NCBI GenBank assembly: GCA_944336815.1 | Contig: CALVLG010000001.1 | Location: 1-49,683 of the forward strand | DNA: 49,683 nt | Direction: 5' to 3' | From: an uncultured Bacilli bacterium | GTDB lineage: Bacteria; Bacillota_I; Bacilli_A; RF39; UBA660 | Part shown: one piece after another, positions 8,276 to 15,286 of the stretch | Numbering within the stretch: position 1 is the stretch's first letter | Layout: each line of letters starts with the position of its first letter | Notes under the pieces: generated by a model | Database searches by the model: none | Told to the model about the DNA's origin: nothing | Seen by the model: only the letters and a program-made list of their open reading frames with translations | Made by a program: the position numbers and the translations under genes

Positions 8276-9283
8276 ATGATAAGAGTTGCAATTAATGGTT
8301 TTGGAAGAATTGGAAGACTGGCTTTTCGGCAAATAATTACAAGTACTGATTTTGATATTGTCGCGATTAATGATTTATCAAAAGCGGAAGATTTAGCTTA
8401 TTTACTTAAATATGATACTAGTCATCGTAAGTTTCATCCGGAAGCTATTTCCAGTGTGGATAATTATTTAGTTATTAACAATGTTAAAAAAATTCCGGTT
8501 TATGCTCAAATGGAAGCCGAGAAGTTACCTTGGAAAGAATTAGATGTTGATTTGGTTTTAGAATGTAGTGGACATTATACAAAGTTAGAGATGGCTTTAA
8601 AACATATTGAGGCTGGCGCTAAAAAAGTGTTGATTTCAGCTCCTGGTAAGGGCGAGATGAAAACGATTGTTTATGGAGTTAATGATAATCTTTTAGATGG
8701 AACAGAAAAAGTTGTTTCAGCGGCTTCTTGTACAACTAATTGTTTAGCTCCAGTTTTAGATGTTTTAGATAAAGAATTTGGCGTTGTTAAAGGTTTTATG
8801 AGTACAATTCATGCCTATACTAATGATCAAGCTACACTTGATATTGCTCATAAAAAAGGGTATGAATCACGAAGAGGAAGAGCAAGCGCTATGAATATAA
8901 TTCCTGCTAGTACTGGGGCTGCAAGTGCCATTGGAAAGGTTTTGCCTAATTTGAATGGGTTATTAGAAGGTGTTGCTTATCGGGTGCCAGTTAGTGATGG
9001 TTCAATGATTGATTTAGCTTTAGAATTGAAAACTAAAGTTACGGCTGAGCAAATTAATGAGACATTTAAAAAATATGCTAATGAAACGTTAAAAGTAACA
9101 AACGATCCAATTGTTTCTAGTGATGTTTTAGGTGAAAAGTGTGGTTCTTTAGTTGATATGCGTTTAACAAGCGTTTTAGATACGGCAAATGGTCAATTAG
9201 TGAAAGTGGTGGCTTGGTATGATAATGAATATGGTTATACAGCCCAAATGCTTCGGACGGCTAAGAAAATGTTTTTGCAATAA
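8276..9283 (+). CDS. gap: glyceraldehyde-3-phosphate dehydrogenase
   Basis: A 335-residue enzyme that oxidises glyceraldehyde 3-phosphate to 1,3-bisphosphoglycerate with NAD. NAD-binding NGFGRIGR is at residues 8-15, catalytic Cys152 in SCTTNCLAP, and His179 in STIHAYTNDQ. Asn32-Asp33 after the second strand favours NAD over NADP. Full family length. AGAAGG precedes the ATG. The next gene starts 10 bp downstream, and a terminator follows that one. Confidence 0.97.
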   Translation: MIRVAINGFGRIGRLAFRQIITSTDFDIVAINDLSKAEDLAYLLKYDTSHRKFHPEAISSVDNYLVINNVKKIPVYAQMEAEKLPWKELDVDLVLECSGHYTKLEMALKHIEAGAKKVLISAPGKGEMKTIVYGVNDNLLDGTEKVVSAASCTTNCLAPVLDVLDKEFGVVKGFMSTIHAYTNDQATLDIAHKKGYESRRGRASAMNIIPASTGAASAIGKVLPNLNGLLEGVAYRVPVSDGSMIDLALELKTKVTAEQINETFKKYANETLKVTNDPIVSSDVLGEKCGSLVDMRLTSVLDTANGQLVKVVAWYDNEYGYTAQMLRTAKKMFLQ

Positions 9284-9293
9284 TTGAGGGAAT

Positions 9294-9674
9294 ATGAAAA
9301 AATTAAAAGTTAATATTACTTGTGGAGTAATTGATATTATAACTACTTTTCTTTATTTTTTTTCATTGTTTTTAGTTGGTAATTTTACGGGTGCAATTGG
9401 TACAAGTGATGGAACGGAAGCTTTACAACAATTTTTGCTTATTGTCGCGATTGTTTGTATTGTTATTCATTTTGTTTCGTTTTTTCAATCGCATAATTTT
9501 AAAATGCGTTTACTGGGACCAATTTTTGGCTTGCTTGGCCATGTGATTTATTTGATTTTTGGTGTTTATTTAGCTTGGTTATCAATAATATTTACTTTAC
9601 TTGGGGCAATCTTTTTATTTAAAGATAATCATTATACCGACGAGGTTATTTTACCAAAAGAAATGAGCAAATAA
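9294..9674 (+). CDS. small four-helix membrane protein of unknown function
   Basis: A 126-residue hydrophobic protein with predicted membrane segments at about 9-30, 45-65, 72-92 and 93-110 and a short charged tail ending KEMSK. GAGGG precedes the ATG, and the gene is 10 bp from gap, so the two are likely co-transcribed. The last codons form the left arm of the terminator. No family is recognised, and nothing ties it directly to glycolysis except position. Confidence 0.75.
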   Translation: MKKLKVNITCGVIDIITTFLYFFSLFLVGNFTGAIGTSDGTEALQQFLLIVAIVCIVIHFVSFFQSHNFKMRLLGPIFGLLGHVIYLIFGVYLAWLSIIFTLLGAIFLFKDNHYTDEVILPKEMSK

Positions 9675-9694
9675 TTGCTTATTTCTTTTTTTTT
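9660..9694 (+). terminator. terminator after the gap operon
   Basis: GAAATGAGCAA at 9660-9670 pairs with TTGCTTATTTC at 9675-9685 (11 bp, one G-T) around an ATAA loop, followed by nine T. The right arm also supplies the -35 box TTGCTT of the pgk promoter. Confidence 0.85.
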
Positions 9695-9703
9695 CTGTAT
9701 AAT
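9675..9703 (+). promoter_or_regulatory. promoter of pgk-tpiA
   Basis: TTGCTT at 9675-9680, a 17-bp spacer and TATAAT at 9698-9703, 23 bp before the pgk ATG. The -35 box is embedded in the terminator stem of the preceding operon. Confidence 0.65.
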
Positions 9704-9726
9704 ATTTTTGGATAGAAGGGGATACA

Positions 9727-10938
9727 ATGAAAAAGTGTTTACAAAACATGAATGTACGTAATAAGAGGGTTGTTTTGCGGTTAGATTTGAATGTTCCAAT
9801 GCAAAATGGCGTTATTTTAGATGATGCAAAGATTAGGGATTCGTTAGAAACAATTTTTTATTTGTTACAAGAAAATTGTCGCATTGTTATTCTAAGTCAT
9901 TTTGGTAAAATAAAAACACAAAATGATAAGTTGCGTTATTCTTTAGAAAAGGTATCTTTACGTCTTAAAGAACTTGTTGGGCAAGAAGTGTATTTTTCTA
10001 AAGAAAATTTTGGTGAGGCAGTTGTTAAACGAGTTCAAATTATGAAACCTAAAGAAATATTGATGTTAGAAAATACGCGATTTATGGATTTGCCAAATAA
10101 GTTAGAAAGTAAATGTGATGCTCAACTTAGTTTGTTTTGGGCTTCTTTGGGTGATGTTTTTGTTAATGATGCCTTTGCTACTTCCCATCGTAAACATGCT
10201 TCTACTTACGGTATTTCTTTGTATCTTCCTAGTTGTATTGGATTTGCAATGCAAAAAGAAATTTCTTCTTTAGATCGATTAATATTACATCCAATTCATC
10301 CTTTTACGGTTATTATGGGTGGAGCTAAAATAGATGATAAAATTACTTTAATTGAATCTTTACTACCTAAATGTGAACATTTATTATGTGGTGGTGGCAT
10401 AGCCAATACTTGTTTAGAAGCACTCGGTTTTGAAACAGGTCAGTCTATTTCATCAACCGATCCAATTGTTTTAGATAAAGTTAAAAAAATTCTTTTACAG
10501 TATAAAGATAAAATATTACTCCCTTTGGATGCTATTGTTGGTAGTACTTATGATAAAAGTTATGTTAAATATAAACTTATAAATGAAATTGATGAAAATG
10601 ATATGATTTTAGATATTGGGGCAAAAACATTACAACGTTATGAAGAAATTATTCATAATAGTGAGACAGTTTTTTTGAACGGAACAGTGGGACTATATGA
10701 AGACATGCGCTTTGCTAATGGAACAAAAGAATTACTTCGAATCATTACTGAATCTAAAGCTGTGAGTGTTTGTGGTGGTGGTGATGCTTCTTCTAGCGTG
10801 CGAAATTTTGGCTATGGTAATAAGTTTACATATATTTCTTCAGGTGGTGGCGCAACGTTGGAATATATAGCTACGGGCAATTTAGCTGCTATTGAAGCAA
10901 TAAAGGAGGAGATGTACATTGAAACCCTTGATATGTAA
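9727..10938 (+). CDS. pgk: phosphoglycerate kinase
   Basis: A 403-residue enzyme that transfers phosphate from 1,3-bisphosphoglycerate to ADP. The N-terminal domain shows RLDLNVP near residue 18, LSHFGK at about 57 and DAFATSHRKHAS at about 150; the C-terminal domain shows GGAKIDDKI and the nucleotide-binding CGGGDASSSVRNFG with ISSGGGATLEY. The sequence is more diverged than typical Bacillus PGK (LSHFGKIK in place of SHLGRPKG), but the key Lys, His and Gly-rich motifs are in place. AGAAGGGG precedes the ATG. Its 3' end overlaps tpiA by 20 nt. Confidence 0.95.
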   Translation: MKKCLQNMNVRNKRVVLRLDLNVPMQNGVILDDAKIRDSLETIFYLLQENCRIVILSHFGKIKTQNDKLRYSLEKVSLRLKELVGQEVYFSKENFGEAVVKRVQIMKPKEILMLENTRFMDLPNKLESKCDAQLSLFWASLGDVFVNDAFATSHRKHASTYGISLYLPSCIGFAMQKEISSLDRLILHPIHPFTVIMGGAKIDDKITLIESLLPKCEHLLCGGGIANTCLEALGFETGQSISSTDPIVLDKVKKILLQYKDKILLPLDAIVGSTYDKSYVKYKLINEIDENDMILDIGAKTLQRYEEIIHNSETVFLNGTVGLYEDMRFANGTKELLRIITESKAVSVCGGGDASSSVRNFGYGNKFTYISSGGGATLEYIATGNLAAIEAIKEEMYIETLDM

Positions 10939-11656
10939 TTTAAAAATGGAACATTCTTTACAAGATATTTTACAATATAAAAAAGAACTTGAACATTGTG
11001 TGAATAGTTTTTCTTTAGTTGTGTGTCCACCTTTTTGTTATCTGCCAATTATGCATTCAAAATATTATAAAATTGGGGCTCAAGATGTTTCTTGTTATCG
11101 CAATGGAAGTTTTACTGGTAAAGTTTCGGCTGAGGCCTTAAAAAGTTTAGATGTTTATGGCGTTTTAATTGGTCATAGTGAATTAGCTAATACAATGGAA
11201 GAAAAGTTAAAAAAATTAAGAAGAGCTGTGACAGATGGGTTACACGCATATGTTGTGATTAGTGATACTAAAGAAGATTATGACTATCAATATACTTATG
11301 TGAAATTAATGAGTAAAATTAGGGCTTTTTTATCACGAGTTTTACCAAAAGATTATGCCCATATTACTTTTATATATGAACCGTTTTGGCTCGTTGGTGG
11401 GGCAGAAAGTTTAGATGTTTCGTTTTTAGAAAATTTGTTTTATCAAATTAAAACAGAACTTTCATCCGAATACCGTTATGATTTCCCACTTTTTTATGGT
11501 GGAGGAATTACGAGTGCTAATATCGAAGCGTTATATGCGTCCGATAAAATTGATGGTTTGTTATTAGGAAATTTTTGTAAACACGTTAAAAATGTCGTTA
11601 ATTTTTTGGAAAAAGACGTTAATTCGACAAGTGTAGACAATTCTTTACATGATTAG
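10919..11656 (+). CDS. tpiA: triosephosphate isomerase (diverged)
   Basis: A 245-residue TIM-barrel enzyme interconverting dihydroxyacetone phosphate and glyceraldehyde 3-phosphate. The catalytic set is present: Asn and Lys in ICNLKM (residues 6-8), His in LIGHSE and Glu in YEPFW. Loops that hold the substrate phosphate differ from the family: loop 6 is FWLVGGAES rather than the usual VWAIGTGKT, loop 7 is YGGGIT rather than YGGS, and the loop 8 GG is GN. The start is TTG at 10919, with AAGGAGG 9 nt upstream, inside the end of pgk. No terminator is visible before spo0A. Confidence 0.9.
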   Translation: MKPLICNLKMEHSLQDILQYKKELEHCVNSFSLVVCPPFCYLPIMHSKYYKIGAQDVSCYRNGSFTGKVSAEALKSLDVYGVLIGHSELANTMEEKLKKLRRAVTDGLHAYVVISDTKEDYDYQYTYVKLMSKIRAFLSRVLPKDYAHITFIYEPFWLVGGAESLDVSFLENLFYQIKTELSSEYRYDFPLFYGGGITSANIEALYASDKIDGLLLGNFCKHVKNVVNFLEKDVNSTSVDNSLHD

Positions 11657-11682
11657 ACAAAACCTTTTCTGGTAATTTGACA
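11623..11682 (+). promoter_or_regulatory. cluster of candidate 0A boxes upstream of spo0A
   Basis: Four direct copies of a heptamer like TTCGACA, the complement of the 0A box TGTCGAA, occur at 11623-11629 (exact), 11633-11639 (GTAGACA), 11653-11659 (TTAGACA) and 11676-11682 (TTTGACA). Spacings of 10, 20 and 23 bp are close to whole helical turns. The first two lie inside tpiA. TTGACA at the last site could also be a -35, but no suitable -10 follows at 16-18 bp. Autoregulation of spo0A through such boxes is known in Bacillus; here it is inference. Confidence 0.45.
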
Positions 11683-11741
11683 AAAACTTTGCTATTATTA
11701 AGGTGCGTGTTGTGAGTAGAGGTACTTGAAAGGGAGAAAAA

Positions 11742-12518
11742 ATGAAAACAAAAATTAACGCATTAGTAGTAGATGACAGTATGGAGTTTACGAGTAGTGT
11801 CGAGAAGTATTTTAAAAACAACGCTGATATTCAAATAGCCAATGTTTTACATGATGGTAACGAGGTTGTATCTTATGTAAAAGAGCATCAAAATGAAATT
11901 GATGTTATTCTTATGGACTTGCTTTTACCTGGTAAAGATGGGTTAGCTATTTTGGAAGAATTTAAAAATATTGGAATTGTTAAACATGTTATTATTCTTT
12001 CTAGTTATCGGAAAGAATATGCAATGAAACTTTTAGATAAATTTGATGTTGATTTCTTTATGTTAAAACCATGTGACTTAACTTCTTTAGAAAAAAGAAT
12101 TTTGGAAATAGTACAAGTTAAAGATAAAGAAAATAGTTCAAGTAAAGTGCGATTATCAGTGGAAATGCGTATTACTGAATTATTGCATACTCTTGGGGTA
12201 CCTTCACAAATTAAAGGTTATCAGTATTTACGAGAAGGTATTTTAATGTTATATGAATCTGCTAGTTATATAGGCGGGATTACCAAAGAAGTATATCCTG
12301 AAATAGCTAATCGTTTTAATACGACACCTTCTAGAGTGGAAAGGGCTATTCGTCATGCTATTGAAGTTAGTTGGAATAGAGCTGATTATAATACGATGAA
12401 TAAATTATTTGGACATAGTATTGATTATGATCGCGCAAAGCCTACAAATTCAGAGTTTATGGTGACACTTTCAGATACAATTCGTTTAGAAAATAATGCT
12501 CGTTATGCTTATTTATAA
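11742..12518 (+). CDS. spo0A: sporulation master regulator Spo0A
   Basis: A 258-residue response regulator. The receiver domain has the acidic pair Asp11-Asp12, phosphoacceptor Asp59 in ILMDLLLPG, a Ser at 87-88 and Lys109 in LKPCD. The C-terminal effector domain has the diagnostic Spo0A features GVPSQIKGYQYLREGI and TPSRVERAIRHAIEVSWNR, the recognition helix that reads 0A boxes. Spo0A~P turns on entry into sporulation. The recognition helix matches that of known Spo0A closely, so the box sequence is probably conserved. AAGGGAG precedes the ATG. A strong terminator follows. Confidence 0.97.
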   Translation: MKTKINALVVDDSMEFTSSVEKYFKNNADIQIANVLHDGNEVVSYVKEHQNEIDVILMDLLLPGKDGLAILEEFKNIGIVKHVIILSSYRKEYAMKLLDKFDVDFFMLKPCDLTSLEKRILEIVQVKDKENSSSKVRLSVEMRITELLHTLGVPSQIKGYQYLREGILMLYESASYIGGITKEVYPEIANRFNTTPSRVERAIRHAIEVSWNRADYNTMNKLFGHSIDYDRAKPTNSEFMVTLSDTIRLENNARYAYL

Positions 12519-12551
12519 AGAAAGTTTAAGAAAATTTTAAACTTTCTTTTT
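12519..12551 (+). terminator. terminator of spo0A
   Basis: AGAAAGTTTAA at 12519-12529 pairs with TTAAACTTTCT at 12537-12547 (11 bp) over a seven-base loop, followed by T residues. Confidence 0.8.
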
Positions 12552-12552
12552 A

Positions 12553-12587
12553 TAATAAAAAAATCAAAATGTATTTTTACATTTTGA
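12553..12587 (-). terminator. terminator of the toxin gene
   Basis: On the minus strand a perfect 10-bp stem (12564-12573 with 12578-12587) with a four-base loop is followed by seven U residues. It lies 7 bp after the toxin stop codon. Confidence 0.85.
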
Positions 12588-12593
12588 ATAAGT

Positions 12594-13103
12594 TTAATTG
12601 ATTTTATTATATTCACGGCATTTTTTTTCTAATAATATAAAATTACAACATCTTTTTTTTATTCTTTCATCTAGCGTATTATTTTTATATTTATTATATA
12701 AATTAAAGGCTTTACCTTTTACATTTTTAATGTTTTTATTTAGCCATAATAATTGCGTTTTTAGTAAGTTTTGCCATTTTAATTCGGATGTGTTCTTTGG
12801 GGTGGATTTTAAGTCTAATAATTCATAATTTTTTTGAGTAATTGGTATCATATTATTAAAATTAACAACCCCTAAATTTCCCTTATCAATTTTGATGAAA
12901 TCTAAATTATTTTTCATGTGTATATGTTTAATTTTAGGACTTGATAAAGGTGCAAAATATTCGAAATTATCAACAACAAATAAAATGCCTATAAATGGTC
13001 TCATTTCTTTAGAGCCGGCATTATATGCCACTTTGTTATCAAACTTTCTTAAATAATCACAATAATTTGAATCAACTTTTACAATTTTAAAATTTCTAAT
13101 CAC
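12594..13103 (-). CDS. toxN: type III toxin, ToxN/AbiQ-family endoribonuclease
   Basis: A 169-residue protein with the full ToxN/AbiQ pattern: an early Y..YLRKFD..V..N (residues 14-28), RPFIGILF at 35-42, YFAPLSSPKIKH at 49-60 with the Ser of the active-site region, GVVNFNNMIPI at 78-88, and FILLEKKCREY at 155-165. ToxN enzymes cut mRNA at short A-rich motifs and are held inactive by an RNA antitoxin made of repeats. The start is GTG with AGGTG at 13111-13115. Upstream come a terminator and three 35-nt repeats, exactly the type III layout. The locus sits between spo0A and gpmI, an accessory insertion among glycolytic genes. Expected roles are phage defence by abortive infection or locus maintenance. 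Confidence 0.94.
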   Translation of the reverse strand: MIRNFKIVKVDSNYCDYLRKFDNKVAYNAGSKEMRPFIGILFVVDNFEYFAPLSSPKIKHIHMKNNLDFIKIDKGNLGVVNFNNMIPITQKNYELLDLKSTPKNTSELKWQNLLKTQLLWLNKNIKNVKGKAFNLYNKYKNNTLDERIKKRCCNFILLEKKCREYNKIN

Positions 13104-13150
13104 GATACATCACCTAATGTAATTATAGGCTATTTTTAATCAAAAGAAAA

Positions 13151-13172
13151 GATTAGAGTATGCTCTCTAATC
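13151..13172 (-). terminator. attenuating terminator between antitoxin RNA and toxin
   Basis: GATTAGAG and CTCTAATC form a perfect 8-bp stem with a six-base loop. Read on the minus strand it is followed by TTTTCTTTT. In type III systems a terminator here makes the antitoxin RNA abundant while letting some transcription reach the toxin. Confidence 0.85.
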
Positions 13173-13285
13173 ACTTTTTTAATTTCCATATAACGGCTGG
13201 AATCACCACTTTTTTAATTTCCATATAACGGCTGGAATCACCGCTTTTTTAATTTCCACTTAGAGCTGGAATCACTCGCTTTTTT
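13173..13285 (-). repeat. three tandem 35-nt antitoxin repeats plus a partial unit
   Basis: Units lie at 13173-13207, 13208-13242 and 13243-13277 on an exact 35-bp period, and a fourth partial copy (GCTTTTTT in plus-strand reading) is at 13278-13285. Units 1 and 2 differ at most at the junction; unit 3 has changes at the loop and junction but keeps the hairpin arms and the A-run. Confidence 0.95.
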
Positions 13286-13304
13286 GCTATTAAATAGCAT
13301 TATT

Positions 13305-13340
13305 ATTATATGCAAAAATGCATAACATAATTACTTATGT
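13305..13340 (-). promoter_or_regulatory. toxI promoter region with inverted repeat
   Basis: TATAAT on the minus strand (13305-13310) is placed correctly for the antitoxin RNA. The -35 region has no good hexamer but is covered by an inverted repeat, ACATAA at 13325-13330 and TTATGT at 13335-13340, a possible operator. A run of 13 A on the plus strand (13380-13392) lies further upstream. Confidence 0.45.
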
Positions 13341-13490
13341 GTTAGTAATATATCATAAATATGTTGAAATGTCTAGTTTAAAAAAAAAAAAATAACCACT
13401 GAAAATTGTGACAATAAATGAAAATGGCTAATTTGGGAAGATATTTTTATTAACATCAGTTATATTTTATCGAGTATTTTTTTAAATATC

Positions 13491-13531
13491 TTTAAATATT
13501 TTGGAATACATGATACTATTTTATTAGGAGG
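13491..13531 (+). promoter_or_regulatory. promoter and ribosome binding site of gpmI
   Basis: TTTAAA at 13491-13496, a 17-bp spacer, and TACTAT at 13514-13519 preceded by TGA (extended -10). AGGAGG at 13526-13531 lies 8 nt before the ATG. Confidence 0.55.
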
Positions 13532-13539
13532 CCTAATAG

Positions 13540-15042
13540 ATGAAAAAAATTTTAACCGTTATTTTAGATGGCTATGGTTGGAGCGATAATACTTTAGGGA
13601 ATGCTGTAAAGATGGCTCCACCAACAAACTTTTTGGAATTGTGGAAAAAATATCCGCACGCTTTATTAGAGGCTAGTGGTGAAGCTGTTGGGTTAGAACA
13701 AAATCAATTTGGAAATAGTGAGGTTGGTCACATGACTATTGGGGCCGGCAGGAAAATTAAACAAAACATTACGCGGATTAAAGAGTTTTTGACGGATAAT
13801 CCTTTAATAAATGAAAACTTTTTAGATATGATAGATTATATTCATGATACAAAGAAACCTTTGCATGTGGTGGGACTTTTAAGTGATGGTAAAGTTCATT
13901 CTAGTTTGGATCATTTTTTAGAACTTGTTGATGTGTTGGCTAAAGAGGAAATAACAAATGTTTTTTTTCATGTGATAAGTGATGGTAGAGATACAGAGAC
14001 GACATCGTTGTATACATATGTTTCAATGTTAGAAAAAAAATTAGTTGAAACAGGAGTAGGTTTTATAGCGTCTATATGTGGTCGTTATTATGCAATGGAT
14101 CGTGATAAAAATTATGATAGAACTAAAAAATACTATGATTTATTAGTTAATGGAATAGGAATTACAGCAGAAAGTATTCCTTTGATGATTCAGAAGTGTT
14201 ACCGAAATAAAATAACAGATGAATTTATGATTCCGATTAAAACAAAAGATTATCGAAGAATTGGTGATGGTGATGCGGTTTTGTGGATGAATTATCGGAT
14301 GGATCGGGCTAAACAAATTATGGCTTCTTTCGGCCAAAATAATTTTGCTGAATTTCCTATTACGGCAATGCCTAATTTGCAATTGTATTCTTTTTTAGAG
14401 ATTGATCATAAAATTAAAACAAAATATTTTTTAGAACAAGAAAATATTCAAAATAGTTTGGGCTTTTATTTATCACAGCTTGGTTTAACACAGGCTAGAA
14501 TAGCCGAGACTGAAAAATATGCTCATGTTACTTTTTTCTTTGATGCGGAAAGTAACGCTTCTTTAGAGGGCTGTCAAAAGTTTTTGATTCCTTCTCCTAA
14601 AGTGGCTACTTATGATTTAAAACCGGAAATGAGCGCTGTTGAAGTGACAAGAAAATGTGTCGATTGCATGGAAAAAGATTATGATTTTATTTTGATTAAT
14701 TATGCCAATCCAGATATGGTTGGACATACGGGTAATTTAGATGCGACAGTGAAGGCTTGTATTACAGTTGATTTGTGTTTGAAACTTTTATACGAAAAAG
14801 CTAAAGAAAATTTTTATACTTTAGTTATTTTGGCTGATCATGGAAATGCTGATCAAATGCTTGATGAGCAAGGACATCCGGTTACGACCCATACAACTAG
14901 TTTAGTTCCCTTTTTAATTACTGATGAAAAAGTTTGTTTAAAAGAACAAGGGGCTTTAACCAATGTGGCGCCAACAATATTAGAATATATGGATATAACT
15001 ATTCCAAAAGAAATGCGTGAGTCAGGTAGTTTACTAAATTAA
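13540..15042 (+). CDS. gpmI: 2,3-bisphosphoglycerate-independent phosphoglycerate mutase
   Basis: A 500-residue enzyme that converts 3-phosphoglycerate to 2-phosphoglycerate through a phosphoserine. The metal Asp10 is in VILDGYGW, and the catalytic Ser60 is in GNSEVGH. Later metal ligands sit in NYANPDMVGHTG and LADHGNADQM, and HPVTTHTT is the usual end motif. The phosphotransfer domain lies in the middle (VISDGRDT, CGRYYAMDRD). Length is normal. It is separated from gap-pgk-tpiA by spo0A and the toxin locus, unlike the contiguous cluster of many Firmicutes. Confidence 0.97.
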   Translation: MKKILTVILDGYGWSDNTLGNAVKMAPPTNFLELWKKYPHALLEASGEAVGLEQNQFGNSEVGHMTIGAGRKIKQNITRIKEFLTDNPLINENFLDMIDYIHDTKKPLHVVGLLSDGKVHSSLDHFLELVDVLAKEEITNVFFHVISDGRDTETTSLYTYVSMLEKKLVETGVGFIASICGRYYAMDRDKNYDRTKKYYDLLVNGIGITAESIPLMIQKCYRNKITDEFMIPIKTKDYRRIGDGDAVLWMNYRMDRAKQIMASFGQNNFAEFPITAMPNLQLYSFLEIDHKIKTKYFLEQENIQNSLGFYLSQLGLTQARIAETEKYAHVTFFFDAESNASLEGCQKFLIPSPKVATYDLKPEMSAVEVTRKCVDCMEKDYDFILINYANPDMVGHTGNLDATVKACITVDLCLKLLYEKAKENFYTLVILADHGNADQMLDEQGHPVTTHTTSLVPFLITDEKVCLKEQGALTNVAPTILEYMDITIPKEMRESGSLLN

Positions 15043-15105
15043 TCGTAAATTTAAGAATTTGATGTTAAGATATGATGTAAATAATTTTATTATGCATTAT
15101 AGAAA

Positions 15106-15234
15106 TGATGGAAAATTGACATAAAAAATAATTTTGAATTTATTAGTACAATTGAAGGTAATGTTATTGTGCCTAATGGTAAGAAAATAGTTACAGTAAA
15201 TGAGAATGGAATTTATCATACATATATCGAATGA
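15106..15234 (+). pseudogene. possible remnant of a coding frame
   Basis: The gap between gpmI and pcrA has a short open frame ending TGA at 15232-15234, whose translation includes EGNVIVPNGKKIVTVNENGI. The composition looks like a surface or beta-rich protein, not random DNA. There is no in-frame ATG. TTGACA at 15116 is only a possible -35. It may be a decayed gene end; the rest of this 244-bp gap shows nothing else. Confidence 0.2.
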
Positions 15235-15262
15235 TTTCCTTTCTTTTTTTTGGGCTTTTTTG

Positions 15263-15278
15263 TATAATGTTTATGAGG
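15263..15278 (+). promoter_or_regulatory. -10 box and ribosome binding site deciding the pcrA start
   Basis: TATAAT at 15263-15268 and GAGG at 15275-15278, 8 nt before the ATG at 15287. The open frame from 15200 would place the promoter inside the gene, so the downstream ATG is preferred. Confidence 0.55.
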
Positions 15279-15286
15279 TAATAAAC

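Larger units (their letters stand above)
13151..13298 (-). ncRNA. toxI: type III antitoxin RNA (ToxI-like)
   Basis: Predicted transcript on the minus strand beginning near 13298, seven bases after TATAAT, and ending at the terminator at 13151. It carries three tandem 35-nt repeats. Each unit has a short hairpin TTCCA...TGGAA, followed by a run of six A that is the likely cleavage site for the toxin. Units 1 and 2 (closest to the toxin) are almost identical; unit 3 differs mostly in the loop. A 5-bp hairpin (GCTAT/ATAGC at 13286-13298) forms the 5' end. By analogy to ToxI and antiQ, each processed unit should fold as a pseudoknot that binds ToxN. This accounts for most of the 436-bp gap before gpmI; no protein frame is seen here. 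Confidence 0.88.

Noticed and set aside
11677..11705. Standard sigma-A promoter for spo0A from TTGACA at 11677
   Set aside because: No -10-like hexamer exists at 16-18 bp; TATTAT is only 10 bp away. The TTTGACA fits the row of 0A-like boxes better.
13173..13285. CRISPR array or satellite repeat
   Set aside because: Units are directly abutting with no spacers; position before a ToxN-type toxin and a terminator explains them as antitoxin RNA repeats.
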